A DNA stretch of 64,000 nucleotides from Conus ventricosus (Eukaryota; Mollusca; Gastropoda; Neogastropoda; Conidae), in contig CM031622.1 in the NCBI GenBank assembly GCA_018398815.1, positions 16,210,727 to 16,274,726 on the forward strand, in the 5' to 3' direction. Position 1 is the first letter of the stretch. Every line of letters begins with the position of its first letter. The position numbers were made by a program, and so were the translations under genes. Positions 39,064-49,552 of the stretch are shown here, piece by piece. A model generated the notes under the pieces. That model had not been told where the DNA came from, made no database searches, and was given only the letters and a program-made list of their open reading frames with translations.

Positions 39064-41028
39064 TGTTGTTTTTGGGTAGGATGGGGGTTGGGGTTACTGA
39101 ACATTTCAATGCGTTGTCAATAACTCACTAACCACTAGACCAATTCTACCTATGTTGTAACAGAAAGAGTAATGTCCAAATATACACAATTACACATCCC
39201 TTCTTTTGAATGTTTCAAGGTTATGATTTTCCTAACCGCAGTTTGCTATCAGGAAGACTTCACATTTATCAGCAAATATACCATCTTCTGAAATAACAAA
39301 CATGAATAGTTATCATGCAGAATTCATGAACAAGTGAGTGCACTCCTACAAAGTGTATCTGTATGAAAACTTGTTTGTTCACACACACACACACACACAC
39401 ACACACCCCTTGACAGCTTCTTCACAGCTCCTTATAAAATGGAATCTTGTACACACACACACATACACACACACACACACTGAAAGCTTAAAGCTTCTTT
39501 TTCTTTTCTTTTTTCTTTCTTTTTCTTGCTTTCTTTCTTTCTTCTTCTCCTTTTGGCTCCTATTTATATCTTGTGCATAAAAATGCTGAACATTAAAACT
39601 CAATCTGCATGTGTGTGTGTGTCTGTGTGTATGTATGTGTGTGTGTCACTCTGTGTATGTGAATGGAGTGGTAAGCATAATTTCAAGTAATTCAATAAAG
39701 ACCAAGCAAACTGTTCATTGGCATTTTACATAGTTGATAGGTAAGACAGGAAAATCCAAATTTCCATCTAATTCCTTTGAAAAAAAAATTCAGATATGCT
39801 TTTACTATGTTCTGTTTTTTCATTTTATTTCTTTTATACCTATGTTATATGTAAAAATTCTGCATTGTAATTGAGTCGGTTTCTGAGCAGACGATCTTCT
39901 GATAACAGACATTAAGACGGGCTTCCTTATTGTGTACTATATTTGCAAAACTTAAAAACTGTAAATGTTGTTCTGTTACAAAATCATTCTATGTATCAAT
40001 TTTTTGGGTTACAAAACTAGATTTTGATAAATAGAACGCATCTCAAGAGATCTCTCCAGCATTGACTCAGTCATGGCCGAATCTGCTGACTGTGAATCCT
40101 ATGATACGATTGGTGATGAAATTAAACACTTTATAAACTGAACAGAACTACTTATTTATGTTTTTTACATGAAGAACTGGTACTCAAAACGCATAATCAT
40201 AAGTTTTATGGAATAACTTGCCTAGAAAAATTGGAATTGTGTCAATATTGAGCATCCCATTGTCAGCCTCTGTGACATGCATGTGCAAGTTTGACTTTCT
40301 CAAGTGACCAATGGGCACCTCGCTTTTTAGTTTGAAGGCAAATTTCCTCAATTTCATACATGCCTCATTTGCATAAGAAAGAGAAAAATTTGAGATTTCG
40401 AATGAGTCAAAGATATGAGGGTGTTTTTAAAACGAAAGTCAGTGCAAATCAGGTTTAAAATTTTCAAACGTAAAAACCATCAAATGATTGATAAATATTC
40501 GCGCCTTGCAGCATATGATTGTAAAGAGCACAATCTCAGCTTTCCAATAATACTATTTTTGAATGTGTAGGTTGCGTAGGAAAATTGCAGGATGCGACTG
40601 AGCTGACTTACTCTTCTCGGCACGGAACGTATGCCTGGGTGTGCGGCACACAAAACTTTATTTTTGTACCGGCACTTTCCTAATTCACTCCTCACAAGCA
40701 ATAAACAAATATATCTGATTTAAAGTACAAACATTCATCTTTATTTTGCATCAAGTTTTATGTCTGTAGGTGCATGCTTTGTTGAATGAGACATTTGAGA
40801 ACATGAGTAGAATTTTCACATTCTGCTGGGTGCTTGGTCAGATTGCTGCTGGCTGCCGCAACCTACTTATATCATATATATTTCACTGTGGTAAACAAAA
40901 TCTCCAAAAGGTATTTGAAATATGTATATAAACCATTCGGAAAATCATGTCCAAAAGTTTTAACTCAAAGCAAAGTTCTGAGATGCATGTACAACAATAA
41001 CAACAAGAACAAAAACAGAAGTACTTAC
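37827..41028 (-). other. Intron of zinc-finger gene with microsatellites
   Basis: Contains GT repeats at about 38985-39053, CA repeats at about 39380-39406 and 39453-39480, and a CT-rich run at 39495-39550. No coding support. Confidence 0.6.
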
Positions 41029-41114
41029 AAGTCTGGCACTTCTGACAGTTCTGGAGGAGACTCTTCTGTCTGCACTGCTTTCTCTTCCCTCTGCTCTCTT
41101 TCTAATCTTTCTTT
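41029..41114 (-). CDS. C2H2 zinc-finger gene, exon 1 of those visible
   Basis: An 86-bp exon on the minus strand. Acceptor 'tgtgtgattag' (its pyrimidine/TG tract is a CA microsatellite on the plus strand) precedes AAAGAAAGATTAG; the donor is CCAGACTT|gtaagtac. It encodes KERLEREQREEKAVQTEESP and then a PELSEVPD ending, a charged segment with no domain. It ends in phase 2, and the two leftover bases TT plus the G of exon 2 give Leu. The phase match and consensus donor are the evidence; it is too short to recognise by similarity. Upstream exons were not found. Confidence 0.65.
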
Positions 41115-41140
41115 CTAATCACACACACACACACACACAC

Positions 41141-41177
<37 letters not shown>

Positions 41178-41293
41178 ACACACACACACACACACAAACA
41201 CATATATTGCAATGTTGTTCAATGTAAGCTAACACTGCTGTCTCTTTTTCCACCCCTCACAATTGTTGGGGAAAAAAAGGCAACAAAACACAT

Positions 41294-41347
<54 letters not shown>

Positions 41348-41839
41348 GCACACACACACACATGCAGTCTGCTATAACTTCAAACCACTTTTGCTTATAC
41401 TTTTCTCATTTATAATATATATGTTTATGTGAATATTGAACTCTTTACCCTCTCTCCCTTTACTACCACTGGATCCCTCAACCTCAAAGCATTCTACAAA
41501 ACATTACTGCATACTTAAAGAGTCTTCACTGGGAGGTAAATCTAGTATATATATACTTGAAAAAAGAAAAATCAGAGAGTGCGACAGAAAAAAGGAAATT
41601 AATAGGACAGATTTTCCACAAGACAGGGATACATTAAATTCTGGAAAAGCCCCGAACATCACCACAAGAAATGCAAAGGGAAGGGGGAGGTGGTGGTGGT
41701 AATGTAGCGAAGGCTAACATTCTCCATCCAATTACAACATCAATCTCCAACTGAATCAGGTGAATGAATTATATGATTGATGGATAATCAAGCCAATGCT
41801 TAACACAAAGAGTGAAATTCTACATTTTTTATTCTTCAA
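41115..41839. other. CA microsatellites, no gene
   Basis: CA repeats at 41120-41200 and about 41297-41342. A plus-strand ORF (41436-41702) lacks any domain and is not accepted. Confidence 0.5.
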
Positions 41840-42960
41840 TTAACCCCTTCACTGCCACAGTCTAATAGCACATTTGAATAACTGTGTGCCAAGGTAAAAT
41901 TTTGCTTTTGGGGGTAGGTTCAGTTAAACGGTTACTGCTCACTTATTTCTTGACAAATCTTTTGGATTTTGGGCAAGTTTTGTTGTTATGCATTGATCTA
42001 TAATGTCCTGTCAAAATGACTTGATTATGTTGATAATTAGTGTAGCAGAAACTGACACAATTATAAAAATTTTACCAAAAATAACAGTTTTCGAGTATAC
42101 ACAAACACATTGTGCCAAATGAAATGAGTCGAAACACTGAAAAAGTGCTGTGACTAATTATTCAACATCAGCACTAACACACGACAGTCATATAAACCCC
42201 ATAGAATGTTGTTCTTGACGATAATCGGCTCATAATTGGGGGTACTATTTTTTAGGTAAAAAGGGGCATAATCATGCTTTTCATGGTATGTTCACTAACA
42301 TGTACATTACTCATCCATTTATTGAGTTATTTGTTAGATGTTTTGTGAATTACTTTCTTATAACCTTGTCTACAATTTCACATCATTCTAATTTGATTTT
42401 TTTGTAATAATGATGGTTCACACTAGTAACATGTGATAAAACAGTTTTTGTTTTGTTTTCAATTTGATAGTTTTAGAAGAATTTAGCACATAAAAGCCTA
42501 CGAAACACAGCAGCAATACCTTTTGGTGTTTGCTCAACAACATTACAAACTGTTGTCAATAAATGTCCCTCTGTGTAACAATCTGTATGTTACTGGGGGT
42601 ACCCGAATTCTACTAGAAAGGGGCATAATTTCATTATTTGGGTAGGTTCAGTACCTCAATTACTGCTTATTTATTTGTTGATATATGACTTAGAATTTAC
42701 GGCTTCTCTTTCCCTATACCCCAAGCTATGATGCTATATAACAATAATCTAATTTTGTTGGCCATTAGTTAATGGACAGGGATATAATGAATGGTGATTT
42801 TACAAAAAGAACAGTTTTCAAGTATACAAAAACAAATTGCATTATATAAAATCAGTAAAAACAATGAAAAAGTGGTGTCACTAATTATTCAACATCAGCA
42901 CTAACACGTGACAGTCATATAAATCCCAAGGATTGTTGTTTTTGATGATAATCTGCAGAG
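41840..42960 (+). mobile_element. Second copy of the piggyBac-like terminal region
   Basis: Begins TTAA then CCCCTTCACTGCC, and continues with sequence homologous to the reverse complement of the right end of the element at 32497-35046 ('gtgtgcc', then 'aaggtaaaattttg', 'gtaggttcagt', 'actgctcatttattt'). A second, diverged copy starts about 720 bp later (near 42590), both ending with 'aacatcagcactaacac' and 'gacagtcatataaa'. No opposite terminus or transposase was seen, so this is a partial element. Confidence 0.6.
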
Positions 42961-43047
42961 AACTAATAAATGCCGATTCTAGCTCCCCCCCACCCTCAAC
43001 AAGTTTCGGGTGGGGGGAGCTAGAAATCGGCATTTATTAGTTCTCTG
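42956..43047. repeat. Strong hairpin: ~39-bp inverted arms, 14-bp loop
   Basis: Left arm 42956-42994 and right arm 43009-43047 are reverse complements with very few mismatches (cagagaactaataaatgccg, then attctagctcccccccacc). The loop is near 'ctcaacaagtttcg'. Transcribed or single-stranded, it would form a very stable stem. Its function is unknown; it could be a transposon end or a foldback element. Confidence 0.85.
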
Positions 43048-43209
43048 ACAAGTAAGACTTTAATAACCAAAAAATAACGATTTTTTACAAACAAACATAC
43101 TGTGTAGGATTATCCGTTTTCAATACTAATTTACTAAACTTTTCAGGTTTTTGACAAGTAAGACTTCAATAACCCAAAAAATAAAGATTATCTACAAACA
43201 AACATACTG
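43046..43209. repeat. 55-bp direct repeat following the hairpin
   Basis: 'gacaagtaagacttyaataa' through 'tacaaacaaacatact' occurs at 43046-43101 and again at 43153-43209, a few bases different. Confidence 0.75.
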
Positions 43210-43572
43210 AACAAACATAGAGTGGAAATCCTGCTTAAATCTTGAAATCATGTATGGCTTGACCGAGACACCGCGCGCGCAGGCCTAATTACAGGGCTTG
43301 TGGATTGTAGCAGGGCGTATCAGGTGGTGTCAGGCAGCAATGGGCACAGTGGTCTGTGTGGCTCCTGTGATACTTGTAATTATCTGACTGTAACCACCAT
43401 AAGGCGGGCCTGCGGCGCGCCAGATCTTATTATGCTAAAACAGTTCCAGACATGTTTACTGCGTGTAGCCTCTTATCAAATCAAGTGCTGAGCTTAAATC
43501 ACGTGACATTTTGTGTTATAGCAACCAAGCCAGAGCTGCCGCCATTTTACATTTGACAGGCGTGCTGTAAAG

Positions 43573-44349
43573 ATGTGTGCGAGTGTGGCTAGCATTTTCA
43601 GAGAGAACTTGTGTTTGGTTAAAAACATGGCGAGTCAGGGAAGTGATGTTTCAATGCCTTCTGCCAGTGCTGGAAGTGACGCTACTATTACTGAAGAAAT
43701 GGCTGAAATGTTGTTATCTTCGCAAGGAAAACTTTCTGATCAACAGACCGATCTCGTGGAAAAATACATTGTTTATCATGAGGCCATGGCAAAGTTTTTG
43801 AGAAAGAAATTGAGTGGCGAGCCTTGTTCTCCTCCCTCAAAGCCGAAAGGAAGCATTTCGTTTTTGTTTCCTCAACAAAAAACGGAACTATCAGTTGAAG
43901 ATCTCGACAAATATTTGAAAATACAGCTTTGTGAGCTACCTTCCGAACCATTTGATGAAACCAAAACCTTTGAAACTGTTCAAGAAATGACCCCTATCTT
44001 ACACCGAGCTTGTTACTCCGTGAAAGATAGTGAAAAGAAATCTCTTTCTCAGGCTCTTTTTTTAGGGCATTGGCTTCAGAAAGCAAAGACAATTTTGAAA
44101 CAGTCAAAAACAAAAAACTGGGAGTCCTATCTGAAAGAAGATTTGCTGGTTGAGCCAACTCGTGTAAGAAGACTAATTGAAGTGTCATTTTGTTTCTATT
44201 CTTATCCAAAATTTCACAGACTCGCAATTTCTTTCAATGAGTTATACAGCAAACGAAAACTCATTCTGAAATACATACAATCCAACCCCAACTTTAAAGC
44301 ATTCTGGCATGATACACATGACGTGCTTGAACCTGCGTGGCAGGAGTAA
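43573..44349 (+). CDS. Hypothetical protein, 258 codons
   Basis: The longest uninterrupted ORF in the window that is not clearly a known transposon gene. The start may be the inner Met at 43627 (MASQGSDVSM), since the upstream 18 residues look less coding-like. The N-terminal part is Ser/Thr-rich and acidic. A Pro/Lys segment (PCSPPSKPKGS) follows, and then a helical C-terminal half with the pattern GHWLQKAKTILKQ, WESYLKEDL, RRLIEV and FNELYSKRKLILKYI. That pattern loosely recalls helix-rich DNA-binding domains of mobile-element proteins; this is an inference. No membrane segment. An inverted 12-mer flanks it (43307 and 44692). Confidence 0.6.
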   Translation: MCASVASIFRENLCLVKNMASQGSDVSMPSASAGSDATITEEMAEMLLSSQGKLSDQQTDLVEKYIVYHEAMAKFLRKKLSGEPCSPPSKPKGSISFLFPQQKTELSVEDLDKYLKIQLCELPSEPFDETKTFETVQEMTPILHRACYSVKDSEKKSLSQALFLGHWLQKAKTILKQSKTKNWESYLKEDLLVEPTRVRRLIEVSFCFYSYPKFHRLAISFNELYSKRKLILKYIQSNPNFKAFWHDTHDVLEPAWQE

Positions 44350-45018
44350 TTGAGTCACTTCCACAGCGGTAGTTTTACTAGCCTGGCTGCCAGAAAGCGC
44401 CCAACAAAACTAGGCCAATCGGCAGAAGCTGCCGATTGACCCACAAAGCCCCCCTCTACCCCACCTGCTGGAGCTGTGCCAACACTCCCTTCACCTCTAA
44501 AGACTGCCTATTCAGGCGCTGCAGAGACCTGTCATTAGGCTGACACCTGATTACTTAATTTGTGGTGTTGGGTCTTATGACTTGGCAAGCTTTGGAGGAC
44601 TGGTAAAATAGTTCTGACATTCTTGTTGTTGCCTTACAACTTTGAATATATTAGTGAAATGACATTTTGCCTGCTTCAACGTTTTGATTCAACGCCCTGC
44701 TACACCGTCCTGCTTCCACGCCCTGTTACAAACTTTTAGGCTGCCTTTTCAGGCGGCCGCTGGGTGTACTTTATACAATTGTCTTGTTTTATTCAATCAG
44801 GCTTTTGTTAAATGCACCTGGTGGCTGCTTTGAACTTGCGACAAAAGAGCCAATGAATCACAAAAACGCAAGCGCCGTCTTGCACCAAGTGGTGTTACAC
44901 ATGACGAATAATAAAGCTCTGTGTACACCACACACACTCCCTCCCCTTCTCACGCCCACACATGCACGCACTCCTCCTGCTGTAGCCGAGCTTTGAAACA
45001 CTTGACACCTTCACCCTA
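44350..45018. other. Downstream region of the hypothetical ORF
   Basis: Contains ACGCCCTGCTAC at 44692-44703, the inverted partner of GTAGCAGGGCGT at 43307-43318, plus a near copy (acgccctgttac) at 44719. 'aataaa' at 44909 could be a polyadenylation signal. No gene seen. Confidence 0.4.
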
Positions 45019-45260
45019 AGTCACCCCAAGTCACCCCAAGTTCTTAATTAAGTTTTTAATCAAGTTACCCCAAGTTCTTAATTAAGTTCTTAATTAAGTT
45101 CTTAATTAAGTTCTTAATTAAGTCACCTCAAGTTCTTAATAAGTTCTTGATCAAGTCACCTCAAGTTACCCCAAATCACCTCTAAGTTCTTACTCAAGTC
45201 GTCCTCAAGTACAACCAAGTTCTTATTCAAGTTAACTTATAATTACTTATTAAGTTCTTA
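45019..45260. repeat. Short tandem repeats at the Polinton left side
   Basis: Repeats of 'agttcttaatta' and 'aagtcaccccaagttcttaa', with variants. Polinton terminal inverted repeats often contain such short repeats. The matching right end is not in the window. Confidence 0.6.
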
Positions 45261-45279
45261 AAGTATTATTGCATCTGAA

Positions 45280-45447
45280 ATGGATCAAAATGATCTGTTG
45301 TTGTTGGCGGTTTTGGCATGCTTTTGTGTTCGGCTTCTGTATTTAGTGGCGGAGATTGTTTGGACTTCTTTGGTTTTTGCTGTCGCTGTTTATATATTTT
45401 ATAACCGTAATAACCGCCCCCAACAGCAGCAAGGGCGCCAAAAATGA
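45280..45447 (+). CDS. Small membrane protein of the Polinton, 55 aa
   Basis: ATG to TGA, 55 residues. It starts MDQNDLLLLAVLACFCVRLL, followed by a second hydrophobic segment (LVFAVAVYIFY), and ends in a polar, Gln/Arg-rich tail (NNRPQQQQGRQK). This looks like one or two membrane helices with a basic tail. It is intact, and as the outermost gene on this side of the Polinton it is likely element-encoded. The function is unknown. Confidence 0.6.
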   Translation: MDQNDLLLLAVLACFCVRLLYLVAEIVWTSLVFAVAVYIFYNRNNRPQQQQGRQK

Positions 45448-45569
45448 CAACGTTTTAAGTTCATATATCACGAAGACTTGGTGGCGTAGGTCTTGAATCA
45501 ACTTGTTCTGGCGTTTTTATAGCCGGCGTTGAAATTAACTGGCTGCGGCTCTAGCACTTTTTCATTATG

Positions 45570-45911
45570 GGCTATAGTCTGTGATTGTAACATTAATTTT
45601 CTTTGTTTGTTCCACTCTGCTACTCTTTTTCCTGCTGCAACACGCCCAGATGCTTTTTACTGGCCACTTCTCCACCGGATTCTGCTGATTTTCTGGCTCG
45701 GTCATTTTTAAGAGAAAACAAAATCTATATGATTAAAAGTAATTAATCCTAGATTAGCGGCAATAATCTGGGATTGAAACTGTAATTTATTTGTTTGTTC
45801 CACTCTGCTAATTTTTTTCCTGCTGCAACGCCCCAGGCTTTTTACTGGTCACTTTCTCCACCTGATCAATGTTTTCTGATTCTGCTGATTTTCTGGCTTG
45901 ATCATTTTTAA
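45570..45911. repeat. ~200-bp tandem duplication in the Polinton
   Basis: Unit 1 (about 45570-45770) and unit 2 (about 45765-45911, continuing at 47403-47465 beyond the inserted element) share 'tttgtttgttccactctgct', 'ctgctgattttctggct' and 'caaaatctatatgattaaaa'. Unit 1 keeps the uninterrupted sequence ('gtcatttttaagagaaaac'), which is a natural empty-site copy for the piggyBac insertion in unit 2. Confidence 0.85.
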
Positions 45912-47402
45912 CCCTCTTGTATTCAGATTCTCTGAGGCCAAATTCCCCCTAGTTTTCAGATTCTTTTGGTGCATTTAGCCATAAATGGGTATGTGCAGTT
46001 CAGCTTCACCACACCAAGAATAAACCTCTAGAGCTATGAAATTCTGCATGTATGGTCACAAGGCTTGTTCTATACTGTGAGCAAGATTTTGTGTGTCTCG
46101 AGGTGAAAGGTCGTGTCATGTCACCAAAATGTCACCCAATGTGTCACATGCGATGGTGACAATTCTAATACAGCACACCAACATGCAGTTATCCCATGCA
46201 CATGCATGTTAGTGTTGTAAAATGAAAGTTGGGGCCTACCTGAGATGATCTGTCTTCTGTCCACTTCCGTTCAGTCCCCACAGGTAATCCACAGAATGTC
46301 ACACACAACTAGTGAATTGTCCACTACTGAACAGTTACTGTAAGTAAACTCAAGCACGGTTAATCTTTGTTTTTCTGTAACTGTTCTAAGCACTTTATAC
46401 ATGTCCATATGTATTTACACAATGTATAGCTGTACAGCGAGGATATTGAGTACAGTGTCACTGCCAGTGTCATCGAAGCACTGTCATTACAAACTACAGG
46501 TAAGCACATATACACGTACACACAAAACACAGAGACTATTGAACTGCCCTACTGTTGAAGAAGCGTGTTTTGGGCATAACTTCGCTGACCCAGGGATTGT
46601 TGAAGCGGCGATCGCGTGACCAGTAGCACCATAGACGTGGCAGACGCCTAATCCCCATCATAATGAGTATAGAGACATAGGCCCGCATTTCGTCAGGTGT
46701 TGTGTCAAACCATAGGGAGTCAGGTGTGCCCTTAGCTGCTTGTCGTTGTTGAGTGTACCTGTTGGTTTTACTGCTGCTAACTGAAAAAATGTGAGGGGTA
46801 TAAACAAAAAGAAATAATCGAGAGGGGTGGCAGTGTTCGGCAGTGAATGCGCAGGGCCTGTCGGCTGTTGGAATGCGGCACGTTGGCAGGATGTGTAGCC
46901 GGTCGCCATGTGGTTTGCAGAGCAGCGAGCGGCACGTTGTCTTCGGGGTCACTTTCAACATTTTCCTCTCCTTCATCGGTGCCAATTTCAACATCACTCT
47001 CTTCTCTAACTCTCCATTTTCAAACTTCTCTACTTCTTGCAAATTTGATCCCACTCCTCCGCAGAATAATCAGGAATATCATCAAACTCGCTGTTGTTAG
47101 CAGACGAACGCCATTGTGAAAATCGGTCAGTCTCACGCACGACTGTTCGCTCGCAGTTTTCCTCCCCTCTTTTGTGAATGGAAGTGGTACCAGCATCCAA
47201 AATAGTGGTGCCAGATTGCTGGGCTCTAGTGGGAAATCCCCAACAACTTTTATTGGCTCTCCGAACATTTTCACGGCGTCAGCACGTGATGGAAAAGTAC
47301 CGTACACATGCGGCCCCGCTACTCCCGTTTGCTCCCGTTATGAAATCTAGCGCGCAGTCTGAGCACTCCCGTCTGCTCCCGTTACGAAAACTAGAGGGTT
47401 AA
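45908..47402 (-). mobile_element. piggyBac-like element in the Polinton
   Basis: TTAA at 45908-45911 and 47399-47402 flank 1487 bp with ends CCCTCTTGTATTC and CCCTCTAGTTTTC (right end, reverse complement), two mismatches in 13. Subterminal repeats follow: CCCTAGTTTTCAGATTC on the left and AACGGGAGCAGACGGGAG twice on the right. It holds a shortened transposase gene on the minus strand and is therefore non-autonomous. Confidence 0.88.
46536..47300 (-). pseudogene. piggyBac transposase, truncated and frameshifted
   Basis: The minus strand reads FSQWRSSANNSEFDDIPDYS near 47090, then AEEWDQICK (N-terminal acidic region), and later LWFDTTPDEMRAYVSILIMM near 46700 and GIRRLPRLWCYWSRDRRFNN plus PWVSEVMPKTRFF near 46600. 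The last three match the first conserved block of the DDE_Tnp_1_7 transposase domain. It stops just after, so none of the catalytic aspartates beyond this block is present. Frame changes separate the two parts. Confidence 0.8.
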
Positions 47403-47712
47403 GGGAAACAAAATCTATATGATTAAAAGTAATTAATCCCACGATTAGCGGCGACAATAATGTTCCAAATCTGTAATACAGATCACACCCTAGAGACTCT
47501 AATGACTTTGTTAAAACTGGATCCTGCGTTAAATCATACATAAAGTCTTGTTCAGAATCAATAGGCGCAAATTTACTTACTAGTTTAGTGTACAAACTAA
47601 GAGCCGTTTGCCCGACACTTTTTACCATTCTTGATCCCAGTTGCGCTTCATACCTGTTATGATACTTTACAATGTCTTGTGGCGACATTGTTGAATTTGT
47701 TCTATGCTGAAT

Positions 47713-47870
47713 TCATTTACGAGGAACTGTTTTGTTTTCCCACATGCTGCCAAAGAATACAACCTTTCCTTTTTTGCGCATAATAGCTTGGTCATCAACC
47801 TGGTCATTTGTAATCATAAGTTCAGGAAGGTTTAGGCTGCCCTGTGCTGTAGCAGATCGTCGCCGTTCAT
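47713..47870 (-). pseudogene. Small Polinton ORF with one frameshift, ~50 aa
   Basis: Begins MNGDDLLQHR and, after one base shift, continues SLNLPELMITNDQVDDQAIM with a basic, aromatic end (FFGSMWENKTVPRK). It is divergent with the neighbouring gene at 47907 across a 36-bp AT-rich spacer, a likely shared promoter. Function unknown. Confidence 0.45.
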
Positions 47871-47906
47871 GTTTTTTATTAATTATAATTATTTTATTTT
47901 TTAAAA
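47871..47906. promoter_or_regulatory. AT-rich divergent promoter region
   Basis: 36 bp of almost only A and T (TTAATTATAATTATT) between two divergent Polinton start codons. TATA-like on both strands. A similar spacer lies before 63867. Confidence 0.4.
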
Positions 47907-48113
47907 ATGAGCACCGAAAAAACTGTTACCAACCTTGTATACCATTTTGCTGTTATTGGAGGCCTAAGTGTAGGATACACGATGCTTGGTAAAAGCTTGT
48001 TAAAAATAAAACCAGCAGATCTTGGCAAGCTAGGCTTTGAAGACTCAGCAAAGCTGATTGCTATTATTGCAGCTTCATTTGCTACGAAAGATTTTTTAGT
48101 TAAGCAAGGATAA
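47907..48113 (+). CDS. Small membrane protein of the Polinton, 68 aa
   Basis: Intact ORF. Two hydrophobic stretches can be seen (VYHFAVIGGLSVGYTMLG and LIAIIAASFATKDFLV) around a Lys-rich middle (SLLKIKPADLGKLG), consistent with a small two-helix membrane protein. It is the first of a plus-strand series of Polinton genes running 47907-49837. Function unknown. Confidence 0.65.
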   Translation: MSTEKTVTNLVYHFAVIGGLSVGYTMLGKSLLKIKPADLGKLGFEDSAKLIAIIAASFATKDFLVKQG

Positions 48114-48156
48114 TTCCAGACAGTATTAATATGTAAAAAAAAATACATTTATAAAA

Positions 48157-48559
48157 ATGGCTTCACTCGAATGATGATTGGTGGTGCTGTGGTTAATGCG
48201 CTTGCTTTTAGCGGAATAATTACGCGTTTAGTAAACGCGGGATGACGACGAGAGAAAAGACATAACAAAGCTATGGAGCAACTAGCCGCAGCACAAGATC
48301 ACTATGAAAAGCAGAGAATTGAGCAGTGGATTTTATTAACGACACCCTGAAAAAACAGGGACATGCAGCTTACACATTTAAAGATGTTGATCAAGCAATA
48401 AAAGAATATTATCTTGTGACAGGTAAACCAATTGAGACATTGCCCCCACCAAAATTCAGCGATTTTTATCATCCATCAGAAAAACAAAAGATGCAAGAAA
48501 TCGCGTTTATCGTCTTTGGTATGACCGTCGTGTATTTTGTTGCGCATAATATTGGTTGA
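48157..48559 (+). pseudogene. Conserved Polinton-associated membrane protein, frameshifted
   Basis: The start MASLE is followed by a shift into MMIGGAVVNALAFSGIITRL (hydrophobic N-terminus), then KRHNKAMEQLAAAQDHYEKQ (predicted coiled coil). After another shift come DFINDTLKKQGHAAYTFKDV and SDFYHPSEKQKMQEI, with a C-terminal hydrophobic tail. The order (membrane helix, coiled coil, DFIN motif, DFYHPSE motif, tail helix) matches a family repeatedly found beside Polinton integrases. Its job is unknown. Three frame breaks at single bases. Confidence 0.7.
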
Positions 48560-48565
48560 ATAAAA

Positions 48566-49546
48566 ATGAACAAAATCTATTATTCGCAAAAGGATATTGG
48601 AAGGGAATCGCGGCAATAAAAAGCTAAGCCAAGCAGCGGGAGTCAGTGAACAACAGCAAAGGAATGGCTATCTAAACATAGCGATTTGGCAAATTTATTT
48701 ACCTGCACCTAGACGAATACAGAGACCACACTTTGTGAATACAACGCCAAACGACACCCATCAAATGGATCTTCTATATTTACCCCATGATACGATTAGA
48801 CGAAAAAGATTAAGTACGCGCTTACAGTCATTGACATAGCTTCAAGATACAAAGATGCGGAACCATTAACACAAAAGAGTGCTTCTGCTGTTGCTGTCGC
48901 TATACAACTGATATAATCAAACGAGGTCCGTTAACTTATCCTCGCATGATTCAAGTCGATGAGGAAAAAAATTTAAAGGCCAAGTGATCAATTATTGTTT
49001 AAAACAAAAAGTTACCATTAAAAGAGGCATTCCGGGAGTTCACAGATCACAGGCTTTGGTTGAAAACTTTAACAAACAGTTATCTGAAAGGCTTTTCTCC
49101 TACCAGTATCATAGAGAGCTGATTGACAATTCTCGCAACACAGAATGGGTTTAGAAGACTGCCTTCATGTTCTACGTGCAATGAATAATGAAGAATTTAA
49201 ATTAACGGGTCTAAAACCAGTACAAGCAATCAAAAAACAAACAATAAATGTTGTTGAAGGAGAGTCTTCATCCAGCAAACTATTACCATTTGGTTTGAAA
49301 GTAAGGTACCTTTATTTACCGGGGGAAGCAGAAGGGGACACTCGCTTCAGGGCAACAGATCCAGTTTTGGAGTGTTGACCCATATGAAATAAAAAGAATT
49401 GTAAAGATGAATCCGCCCGTGTATTATTTACGAGAAACTGACACAACAAAACAACCAGCCCTCAAAGATCTTTTGTGAAGGAAGAACTGCAGATAATCCC
49501 ACCAGACACAGTTTCCGCTTTAATTGATTTACGTAAATATATTTAG
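48566..49546 (+). pseudogene. Polinton retroviral-type integrase, frameshifted
   Basis: Would insert the Polinton into the genome. Visible in several frames: KIYYSQK and an N-terminal helix-turn-helix-like part; IWQIYLPAPRRIQRPHFVNT; then the catalytic core with YALTVIDIASRYKDAEPLTQ (first Asp), YPRMIQVDEE (second Asp) and SQALVENFNKQLSERLF (catalytic Glu in VENFN), followed by a C-terminal region with YLYLPGEAEGDTRFRATDP and DPYEIKRIVKMNPPVYYL. At least five frame breaks. All three acidic residues are still visible. Confidence 0.85.
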
Positions 49547-49552
49547 TTTAAA

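Larger units (their letters stand above)
45498..47688 (-). pseudogene. Polinton-associated gene split by a piggyBac insertion
   Basis: Starts at 47688 on the minus strand (MSPQDIVKYHNRYEAQLGSR) and runs to the TTAA at 47399, where a piggyBac-like element enters after NHIDFVSL. Beyond it, the frame resumes near 45907 (KNDQARKSAES). A ~200-bp tandem duplication of the C-terminal part follows; the distal copy ends with GRVAAGKRVAEWNKQR and stops at 45498. A one-base shift interrupts each C-terminal copy. The GRVAAGK..AEWN motif is one I associate with small Polinton proteins. The function is unknown; a structural or DNA-associated role is possible. Confidence 0.65.
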
